DNA of 64,000 bases from Pseudomonas fluorescens (GCF_902497875.1 NZ_CABVHY010000016.1:104827-168826), one strand, 5' to 3'; shown: positions 19,069 to 28,053, numbered from the stretch's first letter. A program made the numbers and translations. Notes: generated from the letters alone by a model not told the origin.

Positions 19069-19300
19069 GGAACAATCCTCATAAGTAATAACGGGCGGCA
19101 CTTTAGCAGCTTAAGCAAGCGTTTGCCCGCCTCTATAGGCCCAGGCGCCTGCCGTCTGTAAAAAAATAGCCGATTGAAGGTACAGGGCACGGCACAAGTC
19201 GCCATACCTTGGGGCATAATGCCGACACTTTCATGACCACTGAGGGAATTTGTCCACATGCCCTCGTCTTTTTCCCCTCGGCTGTAGGGTTTTATTACAG

Positions 19301-20761
19301 ATGATCAAATCTTTGCGTCCATTGTTGCTTGCCAGTCTACTTCTGCCCCTGGCCCTGCCTGCCCACTCCGCCCCGATCAACACTGCCCTGTCGCCCAAGG
19401 TTCAACAAGCCCTCAAAGCCAGCAAATTACAGAACGACGCCTTGTCTCTGGTGATGATCCCGCTCAACGGCCCGGGCACCCCGACGATTTACAACGCCGA
19501 TGTGTCAGTCAACCCGGCCTCGACCATGAAGCTGGTCACCACCTACGCCGCCCTGGAAATGCTTGGGCCCAACCATCAGTGGAAGACCGAGTTCTACACC
19601 GACGGTGTCCTCAGTGGCGGCATCCTGCGTGGCAACCTGTACCTCAAGGGCGGGGGCGACCCGAAGCTGAACATGGAAAAGCTCTGGCTGCTGATGCGTG
19701 ACCTGCGGGCCAATGGCGTGCAGCAAGTCACCGGCGACCTGGTGCTGGACCGCAATTTCTTCGTGCAACCGCAACTGCCGCAGTTCAATGACGACGGTAA
19801 TGACGAGAACAAACCGTTCCTGGTCAAACCCGATTCGCTGATGGTCAACCTCAAAGCGTTGCGCTTCGTCGCGCGCAATGACTCGGGCAAGGTTCTGGTT
19901 TCAGTCGAGCCGCCGATTGCCACCATTCACATCGACAACCAGGTCAAGGCCGTCAACTCCAGGCAGTGCACCGGCAACGTGCGCTACAACCCGGTGGCCC
20001 GGGCCGATGGCGGCGTGAGCGTGACCGTCAACGGCCAGTTGGGCGAAGGGTGCAGTTCGCAGACCTACCTGTCGCTGCTGGATCACGCGACTTACACCGC
20101 CGGCGCCGTGCGGGCGATCTGGCAGGAGCTGGGTGGCAGCATTCAAGGCCAGGATCGTCTGGCGGCGGTGCCGAAAGATGCCAAGGTCCTGGCCCGGGCA
20201 TTCTCGCCGGACTTGGCGGAGATCATCCGCGACATCAACAAATACAGTAACAACACCATGGCCCAGCAGCTGTTTCTCAGCCTCGGCGCAGAGTTTCGCA
20301 ACGCCGCCGACGGTGATGACGCCAAAGCCGCGCAACGGGTAGTCCGCCAGTGGCTGGCGAAGAAAGGCATCACTGCCCCGCATCTGGTGATGGAAAACGG
20401 TTCCGGCCTGTCCCGCGCCGAACGAGTCAGCGCCCGGGAAATGGGGGCGATGTTGCAGGCGGCCTGGAGAAGCCCTTATTCGGCGGAGTTCGTCAGCTCG
20501 ATGCCGATTGCCGGCATGGACGGCACCATGCGCAAACGCTTGAAACGCACCGCCATGGCCGGTGAGGCACACATCAAGACTGGCACCCTGAACACCGTGC
20601 GCGCGATTGCCGGCTTCAGCCGCGACAGCAATGGCAACACCTGGGCGGTGGTAGCGATCCTCAATGATCCGAAACCATGGGGCGCGTCCTCGGTGCTCGA
20701 CCAGGTGCTGCTGGACCTGTATCGCCAGCCGAAACTGGCGGAGGCTGCTTCGGCGTTGTAG
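19301..20761 (+). CDS. dacB: D-alanyl-D-alanine carboxypeptidase/endopeptidase (PBP4)
   Basis: A 486-residue periplasmic penicillin-binding protein 4 that trims pentapeptides and cuts peptide crosslinks in peptidoglycan. A signal peptide (MIKSLRPLLLASLLLPLALP, cleavage after AHSA) is followed by the three active-site motifs: SxxK as STMK in NPASTMKLVTTYAAL, SxN as SNN in KYSNNTMAQQ, and KTG in HIKTGTLNTVRA. The long insert between the first and second motifs is the domain typical of PBP4. The start at 19301 is chosen because the signal peptide begins there; the ribosome site is weak. Confidence 0.94.
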   Translation: MIKSLRPLLLASLLLPLALPAHSAPINTALSPKVQQALKASKLQNDALSLVMIPLNGPGTPTIYNADVSVNPASTMKLVTTYAALEMLGPNHQWKTEFYTDGVLSGGILRGNLYLKGGGDPKLNMEKLWLLMRDLRANGVQQVTGDLVLDRNFFVQPQLPQFNDDGNDENKPFLVKPDSLMVNLKALRFVARNDSGKVLVSVEPPIATIHIDNQVKAVNSRQCTGNVRYNPVARADGGVSVTVNGQLGEGCSSQTYLSLLDHATYTAGAVRAIWQELGGSIQGQDRLAAVPKDAKVLARAFSPDLAEIIRDINKYSNNTMAQQLFLSLGAEFRNAADGDDAKAAQRVVRQWLAKKGITAPHLVMENGSGLSRAERVSAREMGAMLQAAWRSPYSAEFVSSMPIAGMDGTMRKRLKRTAMAGEAHIKTGTLNTVRAIAGFSRDSNGNTWAVVAILNDPKPWGASSVLDQVLLDLYRQPKLAEAASAL

Positions 20762-20790
20762 GCCTGCCGAGTTATGTGGTGAGGGGCTTT

Positions 20791-20934
20791 TGTGGCGAGG
20801 GGGCTTGCCCCCGCCGGCCGGTCCGCGCTCGGGCGCAGCAGTCGTAAACCGACAGACGGGTTTTACCTGACGTAACGCGGTTGCCGATTTTGGGGCCGCT
20901 TCGCAGCCCAGCGGGGGCAAGCCCCCTCGCCACA
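20791..20934. repeat. REPIN, TGTGGCGAGGGGGCTTGCCCC family
   Basis: The inverted pair again has a long internal spacer. Read in reverse complement, the spacer matches that of the element at 1581-1713, including AAAATCGGCAACCGC, GTCAGGTA and TTTACGACTGCT. It lies between the convergent dacB and diguanylate cyclase genes. Confidence 0.88.
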
Positions 20935-20972
20935 TAGGCCCCCTTGCCACAGGGAGTTGTGTCTAGCTTTGC

Positions 20973-23369
20973 CTACCTCAGCTCCACCTCAACCCGATCC
21001 CTTCCTGCCTGCTTCGCGGCATACACACCCGAGTCGGCGCGTAACAGCAAGGCGTCAGCGCCTTCCGATACCCGCCAACCGGCAATCCCGAAACTTGCGG
21101 TAACAACGCCCACGCCGTCGATCGGCGAGCTGCGCAGTCCCTGCCACAGCTCCAGCGCCAGGGTATGGGCCTGTTGCCCATCGGTGTCCGGGCAGAGCAC
21201 CACGAACTCCTCGCCGCCCAGGCGACAGAACACGTCGGTGCGCCGCAAGCGCTGACCGATACGTTCACAGACGCCTTGCAGCACCCGGTCCCCCACGGCA
21301 TGCCCATGCTGGTCATTGATGCGCTTGAAATGGTCGATATCGAGCATGATCACCGCCAATCCCCCGACGCCGCGCTCGACGCGGGCCATTTCGGTCTTCA
21401 GCCGTTCCTGGAAATACCGCCGATTGTAAATCCCGGTCAGGGAGTCGGTCACCGACAGTGCCCGGAGTTCCTCCTCGACCCGCTTCAGATCGGAGATATC
21501 CGAGATATAGCCGTGCCACAGCACCCCGCCGCCCGGCAACTCTTCCGGCGTCGCCTCGCCACGGACCCAGCGCAACCCGCGCTGCGGCAGTTGCACACGG
21601 TATTCCTCTCGCCACGGACTGAGCTTCTGGGAAGAAGCACGAATCGAGGCACGGACTCGGGACGAGTCTTGCGGATGGATTCGCTGGAAGATCGCCTCGG
21701 CATTTTTTTGCAGCAGGTCCGGCTCCAGCTCGTAAATTTCTCGAATGCCGTCACTGGCATAGATCACACTGAACTTGCCATCCGCTGCCATCATGAACTG
21801 GTAAATCCCGCCCGGCACATGGGCGCTGAGCTTTTTCAACAGGGTATCGCGGGCCGCCAGTGCCTCGTGCACCCGTTTACGCTCGGTGACATCAATACAG
21901 ATCGCCAGGTGCCCGACCCACAGCCCCTGCTCATCCAGCACGGGTGCCGCGAGCATATTGACCGACAGATAGCTGCCATCCTGACGCACCAGCGTCCACT
22001 CGCGCGCCTCATGCCCACCCTCCTCGCCGCCCTCGACGAGCATCGCCTGGCACATCGGGATCGGTTTGCCGTAGCGCCGGCTCAGCTCCATTGCGCGTAC
22101 CTGCAGCTCTCTGGGCAAGTGCAGGCTTTCCAGCGTCACATGCCCGAGCACCTCGGCACTTGGATAGCCGAGCATTTGCTCGGCACCGGCATTGAAGGTG
22201 CTGATCACCCCGCGCAAGTCCGTCGCGATGATCGCTACCTGCGTCGCCGCATCCAATACGCTGCGCAGTTGTCCATGGGCCTCGCGCAACTCCTGCTCGC
22301 GCAGGCGCAGTTCCCGGGTACGCTGCTCGACCAGCGCCAGGGCTCGCTGGCGCTGGCTGACCAGCACATACAGCAAGACGCTGAGCAGCACGCTCAACGA
22401 ACCGCCCATCACCACCAGACTGGTAATCGTCGAATGGTTGGCACGCTCGAACGCCGCGCTGGTACGCATGCTCAGGTCGTAGACCCGGTCTCCCAGGCGC
22501 AAGATCGAGGTGTATTGCAACGGTTGCTTGGCCACCGGATTGCTCGACTCGTAGAGCACTTCTGGCTGGCCATCGGCTGAGCGATCGCGGATCTGCACCA
22601 CCAGGTTGTCCTGGCTTTGCGCCGGAAAACCATCAGCCACCAGCTGACGCATGCTGATCACGGCCAGCACATACCCCAGCGGAACCAAAGGCGCAGTTGC
22701 CGAAGCCCGCTCAATTACCGGTTCGACCAGCAGCACACCTCGATTGTATTCAGGCTCGACGCCGATCAGTGGTATCAACTGGGAGACCGCCAGCCCCCCA
22801 CGCTCGCGGGCCCGCTGCAGGGCGGCACCGCGCCCGGGCACGACCGACAGGTCCAGGCCCAGCGATGAGCCCCACTCACTGAGCTTCTGGTTATACAAAA
22901 CAGGCACGTATTCATCGCGCTCGGCAGCAGGCTCCAGCGCACCCGAGGGACTCAAATCGCGGATCGAAAAGCCCGCCAGACCTTGTGCGCGGGCGGTATT
23001 TTCAAACTCGGCACGCTCAGCCCTGGAAACACGGGGCGCCCAGGAATAAGCCTGGGTCCTGTGCAACAAGGGCCGGGTGAAGCCATCGAATTCTTCCCGA
23101 GAGACCGTCTCGGAGTTGATGAAGAACCGGCGCAAGCTGTCGAGGCGCTGCTCCTGATCTTCGAAACGCTCGGCAAACCGGCTCTGGCGTTCGCCGACCA
23201 ATAGCTGAAAACGCTGTGCCACCTGCTGCCGGTGATCCTTGACGGTCGCCCAGGCCAGCAGTCCGGTCAGCACGCTACCGGCCAGCAGCACCAGTAGCGC
23301 GACAAACCAGGCCGAAGCATCTTCACTGATAAAACCCAGAATCCTGGGTCGTACGGCGTGTAACGACAT
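20973..23369 (-). CDS. Membrane diguanylate cyclase with CHASE, PAS and GGDEF domains
   Basis: A 798-residue signalling protein. A first membrane helix (WFVALLVLLAGSVLTGLLAW, about residues 21-40) and a second near residue 310 (VVMGGSLSVLLSVLLYVLV) enclose a periplasmic CHASE-type sensor (FDGFTRPLLHRTQAYSWAPRV). A coiled coil and two PAS domains follow, the second with a PAC-like end. The C-terminal GGDEF domain has an intact active site, GGEEF at residues 718-722. RRTD five residues before it fits the product-binding inhibitory site. No EAL domain is present, so it should make cyclic di-GMP. The sensed signal is unknown. Confidence 0.92.
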   Translation of the reverse strand: MSLHAVRPRILGFISEDASAWFVALLVLLAGSVLTGLLAWATVKDHRQQVAQRFQLLVGERQSRFAERFEDQEQRLDSLRRFFINSETVSREEFDGFTRPLLHRTQAYSWAPRVSRAERAEFENTARAQGLAGFSIRDLSPSGALEPAAERDEYVPVLYNQKLSEWGSSLGLDLSVVPGRGAALQRARERGGLAVSQLIPLIGVEPEYNRGVLLVEPVIERASATAPLVPLGYVLAVISMRQLVADGFPAQSQDNLVVQIRDRSADGQPEVLYESSNPVAKQPLQYTSILRLGDRVYDLSMRTSAAFERANHSTITSLVVMGGSLSVLLSVLLYVLVSQRQRALALVEQRTRELRLREQELREAHGQLRSVLDAATQVAIIATDLRGVISTFNAGAEQMLGYPSAEVLGHVTLESLHLPRELQVRAMELSRRYGKPIPMCQAMLVEGGEEGGHEAREWTLVRQDGSYLSVNMLAAPVLDEQGLWVGHLAICIDVTERKRVHEALAARDTLLKKLSAHVPGGIYQFMMAADGKFSVIYASDGIREIYELEPDLLQKNAEAIFQRIHPQDSSRVRASIRASSQKLSPWREEYRVQLPQRGLRWVRGEATPEELPGGGVLWHGYISDISDLKRVEEELRALSVTDSLTGIYNRRYFQERLKTEMARVERGVGGLAVIMLDIDHFKRINDQHGHAVGDRVLQGVCERIGQRLRRTDVFCRLGGEEFVVLCPDTDGQQAHTLALELWQGLRSSPIDGVGVVTASFGIAGWRVSEGADALLLRADSGVYAAKQAGRDRVEVELR

Positions 23370-23506
23370 AAGCAGAACTCATAACGCCAGCGAGCTTGGG
23401 CGTTACATTGGCCTTTAGGCAGTTATAGCTATTAGCCACTAGTTTGACCAGCACCAAAAGAGCCAAGAGCCTTTGAAAATCAAGGCTCTGTGGATCCAAT
23501 CGGCAT

Positions 23507-25780
23507 TTAGCGGGCGGTGATTTTCCAGGCACGGTGGATCTTGCTGTTGCGGGCAAAATCCGGGTCGATGGTCTGTGCGGTGATTTCCTCAACCGCGTAA
23601 CGGCTGCCGAGGTTCTCTTCGAGCTGGAACTTGCGGAAGTTGTTGGAGAAATACAACACACCGCCCGGTGCCAGGCGAGCCATGGCCAGATCGATCAATT
23701 GCACCTGATCACGCTGCACGTCGAAAATCCCTTCCATGCGCTTGGAGTTGGAGAAGGTCGGCGGATCAATGAAGATCAGGTCGTACTCCTCGCGACAGGT
23801 ATCCAGCCAGGCCATTACATCGCCCTGTTCCAGACGGTTCTTGTCGGAGAAACCGTTGAGCGACAGGTTGCGCCGCGCCCAGTCAAGGTAGGTTTTGGAC
23901 AGGTCGACGCTGGTGGTGCTGCGCGCGCCGCCCTTGGCCGCGTGAACGCTGGCGGTTGCGGTGTAGCAATACAGGTTGAGGAAGCGCTTGCCGGCCGCCT
24001 CTTTCTGAATGCGCATGCGCATTGGCCGGTGATCGAGGAACAGCCCGGTGTCGAGGTAGTCGGTGAGGTTGACCAGCAGCTTCACGCCGCCTTCGTTGAC
24101 CTCGACGAACTTGCCCTGTGCGGCCTGACGCTCGTACTGCTTGGTACCGCTTTGACGCTCGCGACGCTTGACCACCACGCGGCTCTTGTCAATGTTCAAT
24201 GCCTGCGGAATGGCTGCCAGGGCATCGAACATGCGCGCCGAGGCTTTTTCCGGATCAATGGATTTCGGCGCGGCGTATTCCTGGACGTGAACCCAATCGT
24301 GATACAGGTCGATGGCCATGGAATATTCCGGCATGTCGGCATCGTAGACGCGATAGCAATCGATGCCTTCACGCTTGACCCACTTGCCCATAGCCTTGAG
24401 GTTCTTTTGCAGGCGATTGGCGAACATCTGCCCGCCTTCGCTCAGGCGCGGTTGCTCAATCACCACCGGTGCCGGCTTGATCGGATTGCCGTTCTTGTTG
24501 TATTTCTCGTACTTGCCCGGCGCCTCGATGTTGTCTGCGACTTCGACCTCTGCAGCTTGCTCACGCTCGGCCAGACGCTGTTCCGGGGTGCGACGCTCGC
24601 CGGTGACGAACTGGTCGGGGGTAACCTTGATCAGCAGCAGTTTGCACGGCAAGGCGCCGTTCCAGAACGCATACTGCTTATGGCTGCGAATACCCATGCG
24701 CTTGCCCAGTTCAGGCGCGCCGGTAAACACCGCCGCTTCCCAGTTCAGGCAGGCTTGACGCAGACGTTCGCCGAGGTTCTGGTAGAGATAGAGCAAACTC
24801 GCCTCATCACCCAGACGTTCGCCATAGGGAGGGTTGCAGATCACCAGGCCTTTCTGGTTCTGGTCCGGACGCGGCTCGAAGGTCGCGACTTCGCCTTGGT
24901 AGACCTTGATCCAGTCACTCAAGCCGGCACGTTCAATGTTGTTGCGGCCCGGCTGGATCAACCGTGGGTCGGCTTCGTAACCGCGAATCCACAGCGGTGG
25001 CTTGGCCAGACCGGCGGCGGCACGCCCAGTGGCCTCTTCGTGAAGTTTTTTCCACAACGCCGGCACGTGGCCGAGCCAGGCGGTGAAACCCCACTGCTCG
25101 CGCCGCAGGTTCGGCGCCATATCGGCGGCGATCATCGCTGCTTCGACCAGGAAGGTCCCGACACCGCACATCGGGTCAGCCAGTGCCCCGCCATCGGCGG
25201 CAATGCGCGGCCAGCCGGCACGGATCAGAATCGCTGCCGCGAGGTTTTCCTTCAGCGGTGCCGCGCCTTGCTGCAAGCGATAGCCGCGCTGGTGCAGGCT
25301 GTGGCCGGACAGGTCGAGCGAGAGGATCGCTTCGCCGCGATCCAGGCGCAGGTGAATGCGCAGGTCCGGGTTGAGCTTGTCGATGGACGGACGATCGCCC
25401 TGCGGAGTGCGCAATTTGTCGACGATAGCGTCCTTGACCTTCAAGGCGCCGAAGTGAGTGTTGTCGATACCCGAGCCGTGACCGCTGAACTCGACGGCCA
25501 GGGTGCCGTCATTGAGCATATGGTCTTGCCACTCGATATCGAGCACGCCGTGATAGAGGTCTTCGGCATCCTTCATCGGGAAGCGCTTGAGCACCAGAAG
25601 TACCCGGTTGGCCAGCCGCGACCAGAGGCACAGGCGATAGGCCGTCTCCATGTCGGCCATGCCGCGCACGGCCGAGGTGTGCTCGCGCGCTTCCTCAAGG
25701 CCAAGCCCGATGGCTTCCTCGATAAGCAGGCCTTCAAGGCCTTTGGGACAGGTGAGGAAGAGTTCGTAACGATCCGACAT
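23507..25780 (-). CDS. rlmL: 23S rRNA methyltransferase RlmKL (m7G2069 and m2G2445)
   Basis: A 757-residue bifunctional enzyme that methylates two guanines of 23S rRNA. The N-terminal half has a THUMP domain and a methyltransferase domain with the catalytic motif NPPYGE (VICNPPYGERLGD). The C-terminal half is the RlmK methyltransferase, with LNLYCYTATASVHAAKGGA and FIDPPTFSNSKRM. A charged, low-complexity insert joins the halves (QAAEVEVADNIEAPGKYEKY), making it longer than the E. coli protein. The start at 25780 gives MSDRYELFLTCPKGLEGLL; the preceding 44 in-frame residues are not expected. Confidence 0.95.
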   Translation of the reverse strand: MSDRYELFLTCPKGLEGLLIEEAIGLGLEEAREHTSAVRGMADMETAYRLCLWSRLANRVLLVLKRFPMKDAEDLYHGVLDIEWQDHMLNDGTLAVEFSGHGSGIDNTHFGALKVKDAIVDKLRTPQGDRPSIDKLNPDLRIHLRLDRGEAILSLDLSGHSLHQRGYRLQQGAAPLKENLAAAILIRAGWPRIAADGGALADPMCGVGTFLVEAAMIAADMAPNLRREQWGFTAWLGHVPALWKKLHEEATGRAAAGLAKPPLWIRGYEADPRLIQPGRNNIERAGLSDWIKVYQGEVATFEPRPDQNQKGLVICNPPYGERLGDEASLLYLYQNLGERLRQACLNWEAAVFTGAPELGKRMGIRSHKQYAFWNGALPCKLLLIKVTPDQFVTGERRTPEQRLAEREQAAEVEVADNIEAPGKYEKYNKNGNPIKPAPVVIEQPRLSEGGQMFANRLQKNLKAMGKWVKREGIDCYRVYDADMPEYSMAIDLYHDWVHVQEYAAPKSIDPEKASARMFDALAAIPQALNIDKSRVVVKRRERQSGTKQYERQAAQGKFVEVNEGGVKLLVNLTDYLDTGLFLDHRPMRMRIQKEAAGKRFLNLYCYTATASVHAAKGGARSTTSVDLSKTYLDWARRNLSLNGFSDKNRLEQGDVMAWLDTCREEYDLIFIDPPTFSNSKRMEGIFDVQRDQVQLIDLAMARLAPGGVLYFSNNFRKFQLEENLGSRYAVEEITAQTIDPDFARNSKIHRAWKITAR

Positions 25781-26067
25781 GGGGATTCCAGGGCCTTTAA
25801 GCAATAAGTGAGCGGGCAACGCATCGCCCGCTCGGTTTTCAATCAAGCGCTTTTCTTGAAGAGCGCTCGCGGGGCACGAAAGTGTGCCGTGCCACCCCGG
25901 CCGCTCAGCCAACCTAAAGGTCAGATGAGCTTAGATGCAAGGGCAGATAAAAAATTCGGTGCAACAAAATGTCATATCTCGACCCTTCGTCGAATAATAC
26001 CCGACGACCACAGGTCGATATTCTCACCGCAACATTAACCTCATCATCTTGCAGGAGGCTGATCATA

Positions 26068-26145
26068 GTGGGCTTTGGCCAAGCAGCCGGCCATGAGGAC
26101 CTGCTTGCTTATGGCCGTAACATCAATATTGTTACGTCCTTATGA
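26068..26145 (+). CDS. Possible 25-residue leader peptide upstream of rmf
   Basis: A GTG-started frame of 25 codons with a perfect AGGAGG at 26053-26058, nine bases before the start. The predicted peptide is 25 residues, begins MGFGQAAGHEDLL and ends with TSL. It has no run of a single amino acid that would suggest classical attenuation. The frame spans part of the dyad-rich region and ends about 180 bases before rmf. Whether it is translated is unknown; the ribosome site is the only positive evidence. Confidence 0.3.
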   Translation: MGFGQAAGHEDLLAYGRNINIVTSL

Positions 26146-26186
26146 CAAAACGATCATTCCCTCGATGTGACGCATTGGTTAGAACT

Positions 26187-26326
26187 CAACACAGGTTGAC
26201 GCCGCAACGACGTCAACAACTTGGCTCGCGACGCCGGCAGCGAGCCGCCAACGGCAGAGTATTTCTGCCCGACCTCGATTGAGGTCGACGGGACATTACA
26301 CAGTCAACAAGTGAGGGAAACACCCT
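26187..26326 (+). ncRNA. Structured rmf 5' leader (rmf RNA motif candidate)
   Basis: Four consecutive hairpins precede rmf: GTTGACG/CGTCAAC (26195-26217), GGCTCGC/GCGAGCC (26223-26246), GGCAGA/TCTGCC (26253-26269) and CGACCTC/GAGGTCG (26270-26287, tetraloop GATT). A fifth weak hairpin, AGGG/CCCT at 26314-26326, traps the ribosome site against the start codon. A conserved RNA motif upstream of rmf in Pseudomonas is known from comparative genomics (the rmf motif); location and genus fit. I inferred the pairing by eye and do not know that it matches the published consensus. Confidence 0.6.
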
Positions 26327-26542
26327 ATGAGAAGACTTAAGCGTGATCCGTTGGAAAGAGCATTTTTACGCGGATATCAATATGGCGTTGGTGGCAAATC
26401 CCGTGAGCTTTGCCCATTTACTCTACCGTCGGTACGCCAAGCCTGGATTAACGGCTGGCGAGAAGGACGCGGCGACAACTGGGACGGTATGACCGGCACT
26501 GCGGGTATCCACAGACTCAACGAACTTCACGCCGTCGGCTAA
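26327..26542 (+). CDS. rmf: Ribosome modulation factor
   Basis: A 71-residue basic protein that joins 70S ribosomes into inactive 100S dimers in stationary phase. The sequence MRRLKRDPLERAFLRGYQYG, followed by GGKSRELCPF and RQAWINGWREGRGDNWDG, is the standard RMF pattern. GAGGG just upstream is the ribosome site, partly paired with CCCT at the start codon. It lies between rlmL and pyrD as in other pseudomonads. Confidence 0.96.
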   Translation: MRRLKRDPLERAFLRGYQYGVGGKSRELCPFTLPSVRQAWINGWREGRGDNWDGMTGTAGIHRLNELHAVG

Positions 26543-26624
26543 ACAGGGCACATACTCCGACACCAAAATCTGAATACACTACGACTTACCATGCTCGTCC
26601 CATCCGGACGGCGGGCTTCGGCCC

Positions 26625-26654
26625 AGGGGCTCCTTCAAGGGGCCCTTTTTTATG
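26625..26654 (+). terminator. Intrinsic terminator of rmf
   Basis: A hairpin with arms AGGGGCTCC and GGGGCCCT (one bulge, loop TTCA) is followed by TTTTTT. It lies about 85 bases after the rmf stop. Confidence 0.75.
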
Positions 26655-26682
26655 GGTGCTCACTTGGCCATCACTCGATCCC

Positions 26683-26789
26683 TGTAGGAGCTGCCGCAGG
26701 CTGCGATCTTTTGATCTTGCTTCTCGGCGTTTTGTGCGTGAATCCAAAAATCAAAATCAAAAGATCGCAGCCTGCGGCAGCTCCTACGG
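26683..26789. repeat. REP inverted pair, GCTGCCGCAGGCTGCGATC family
   Basis: A forward copy begins with TGTAGGAGCTGCCGCAGGCT and an inverted copy ends with TGCGGCAGCTCCTACGG. A spacer of about 40 bases separates them. The pair lies between the rmf terminator and the pyrD stop codon. Confidence 0.9.
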
Positions 26790-26799
26790 TTGCCCGCCT

Positions 26800-27819
26800 T
26801 CAGCGCAACGCCGCAATCGCATCCACCGACTGGCGGATCAGCGCCGGGCCTTTGTAGATAAAGCCCGAGTACAACTGCACCAGGCTGGCGCCAGCGGCGA
26901 TTTTCTCAGCCGCGTGCCTGCCTTCGGTGATGCCGCCCACGGCAATGATCGGCAGGCGCCCGGCCAATTCGCCAGCCAGCACCTTGACGGTATGGGTGCT
27001 CTTGTCGCGAACCGGTGCACCCGACAGGCCACCCGCCTCATCGCCATGCTCCATACCTTCGACGCCGACACGGCTCAGGGTGGTGTTGGTGGCGATCACC
27101 GCATCCATCCCGGTCTCGATCAAGGCTCGCGCCACCTCTACGGTCTCTTCGTCGGTCATGTCTGGAGCGATCTTGATCGCCAGCGGTACGCGCTTTCCGT
27201 GGCGCTGGGCCAAGTCTTCCTGGCGCTGACGCAAGGCTTCGAGCAATTGTTTGAGCGAATCGCCGAACTGCAGGCTGCGCAGGCCCGGGGTGTTCGGAGA
27301 GCTGACATTGACTGTCACATAGCTGGCATGGGCGTAAACTTTATCCAGGCAGATCAGGTAGTCATCCACTGCGCGTTCAACCGGCGTATCGAAGTTCTTG
27401 CCGATGTTGATGCCCAGAATGCCTTTGTACTTGGCCGCCGCGACCCGGGCCAGCAGGTGATCGACACCGAGGTTGTTGAAACCCATGCGGTTGATGATCG
27501 CTTCGGCTTCCGGCAAGCGGAAAATCCGTGGTTTCGGATTGCCTGGTTGCGGGCGCGGAGTGATGGTGCCGATCTCGACGAAGCCGAAACCCAACTGGGC
27601 AAAACCATCGATGGCCGTGCCGTTTTTGTCCAGGCCTGCCGCCAGACCCACCGGGTTGGGGAAATCCAGGCCCATGACATTCACCGGCATCCGCGCTGGC
27701 GCCTTGCACAGCAAGCCATTGAGGCCCAAACGCCCGCCCGCGCCGATCAGGTCCAGGGACAGATCGTGGGAGGTTTCCGGGGAAAGTTTGAACAACAGCT
27801 GACGGGCCAGGGTGTACAT
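26800..27819 (-). CDS. pyrD: Dihydroorotate dehydrogenase (quinone), class 2
   Basis: A 339-residue inner-membrane-associated flavoenzyme that oxidises dihydroorotate to orotate with quinone as acceptor (pyrimidine synthesis). The N-terminal extension MYTLARQLLFKLSPETSHDL is the membrane-binding helix that marks class 2. FMN-site motifs include NPVGLAAGLDKNG, GFGFVEIGTITPRPQPGNPKPR and, near the end, IIAVGGI. The catalytic serine is in VNVSSPNTPGLR. The start at 27819 is chosen to match the family N terminus. Confidence 0.96.
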   Translation of the reverse strand: MYTLARQLLFKLSPETSHDLSLDLIGAGGRLGLNGLLCKAPARMPVNVMGLDFPNPVGLAAGLDKNGTAIDGFAQLGFGFVEIGTITPRPQPGNPKPRIFRLPEAEAIINRMGFNNLGVDHLLARVAAAKYKGILGINIGKNFDTPVERAVDDYLICLDKVYAHASYVTVNVSSPNTPGLRSLQFGDSLKQLLEALRQRQEDLAQRHGKRVPLAIKIAPDMTDEETVEVARALIETGMDAVIATNTTLSRVGVEGMEHGDEAGGLSGAPVRDKSTHTVKVLAGELAGRLPIIAVGGITEGRHAAEKIAAGASLVQLYSGFIYKGPALIRQSVDAIAALR

Positions 27820-27913
27820 GGGCGGGTTTGACTCGGTTGGCGGCGAAATGAGCCGGCGATTATAGCCGGGCAACGGTGCTGCAAGCGAGGCACTCGATGA
27901 AATCTGCGGTGAA

Positions 27914-27929
27914 TGGCATATGCCTTGCA
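27914..27929 (+). promoter_or_regulatory. Sigma-54 promoter of nasS
   Basis: TGGCATATGCCTTGCA has the sigma-54 elements with GG at 27915-27916 and GC at 27927-27928, exactly ten bases between. The expected transcription start is near 27940, about 115 bases before the nasS ATG. It matches the consensus TGGCAYR-N4-TTGCW well. Confidence 0.7.
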
Positions 27930-27949
27930 CCACCGATTGCATCAGCACT

Positions 27950-28035
27950 CATGCCAACGGCGGGATGGGTCGAAGAACAATGGCGTCGTCACCAAGGCTT
28001 TGCTCTGGCAAGAGACCCGGGTACGACGCTTTTTT
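27950..28035 (+). promoter_or_regulatory. nasS leader: hexaloop hairpin and terminator
   Basis: Hairpin P1 (27950-27967) pairs CATGCC with GGGATG, with one G-G mismatch, around the hexaloop AACGGC, the same loop as in the transporter leader. A terminator follows: GCGTCGT plus ACC (27983-27993) pairs with GGTACGACGC (28020-28029), then six T at 28030-28035. I could not find a good second hexaloop; an AATGGC loop at 27977-27982... overlaps the terminator arm but has a poor stem. The nasS start codon lies just after the T run, so this terminator must be read through for NasS to be made. Confidence 0.5.
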
Positions 28036-28053
28036 ATGGAAGGTGCACATTTG

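Larger units (their letters stand above)
25781..26326 (+). other. Long rmf upstream region
   Basis: This 546-base gap between divergent rlmL and rmf holds no long gene. From 26051 it contains a good ribosome site and a 25-codon frame, then a run of regular hairpins up to the rmf start (both listed separately). A dyad CGTAACA-N7-TGTTACG lies at 26116-26136. I could not assign a promoter. The first 250 bases show no clear structure. Confidence 0.6.

Noticed and set aside
23534..25807. 757-codon open frame on the plus strand
   Set aside because: It mirrors rlmL almost exactly in extent; the codon periodicity of rlmL explains it.
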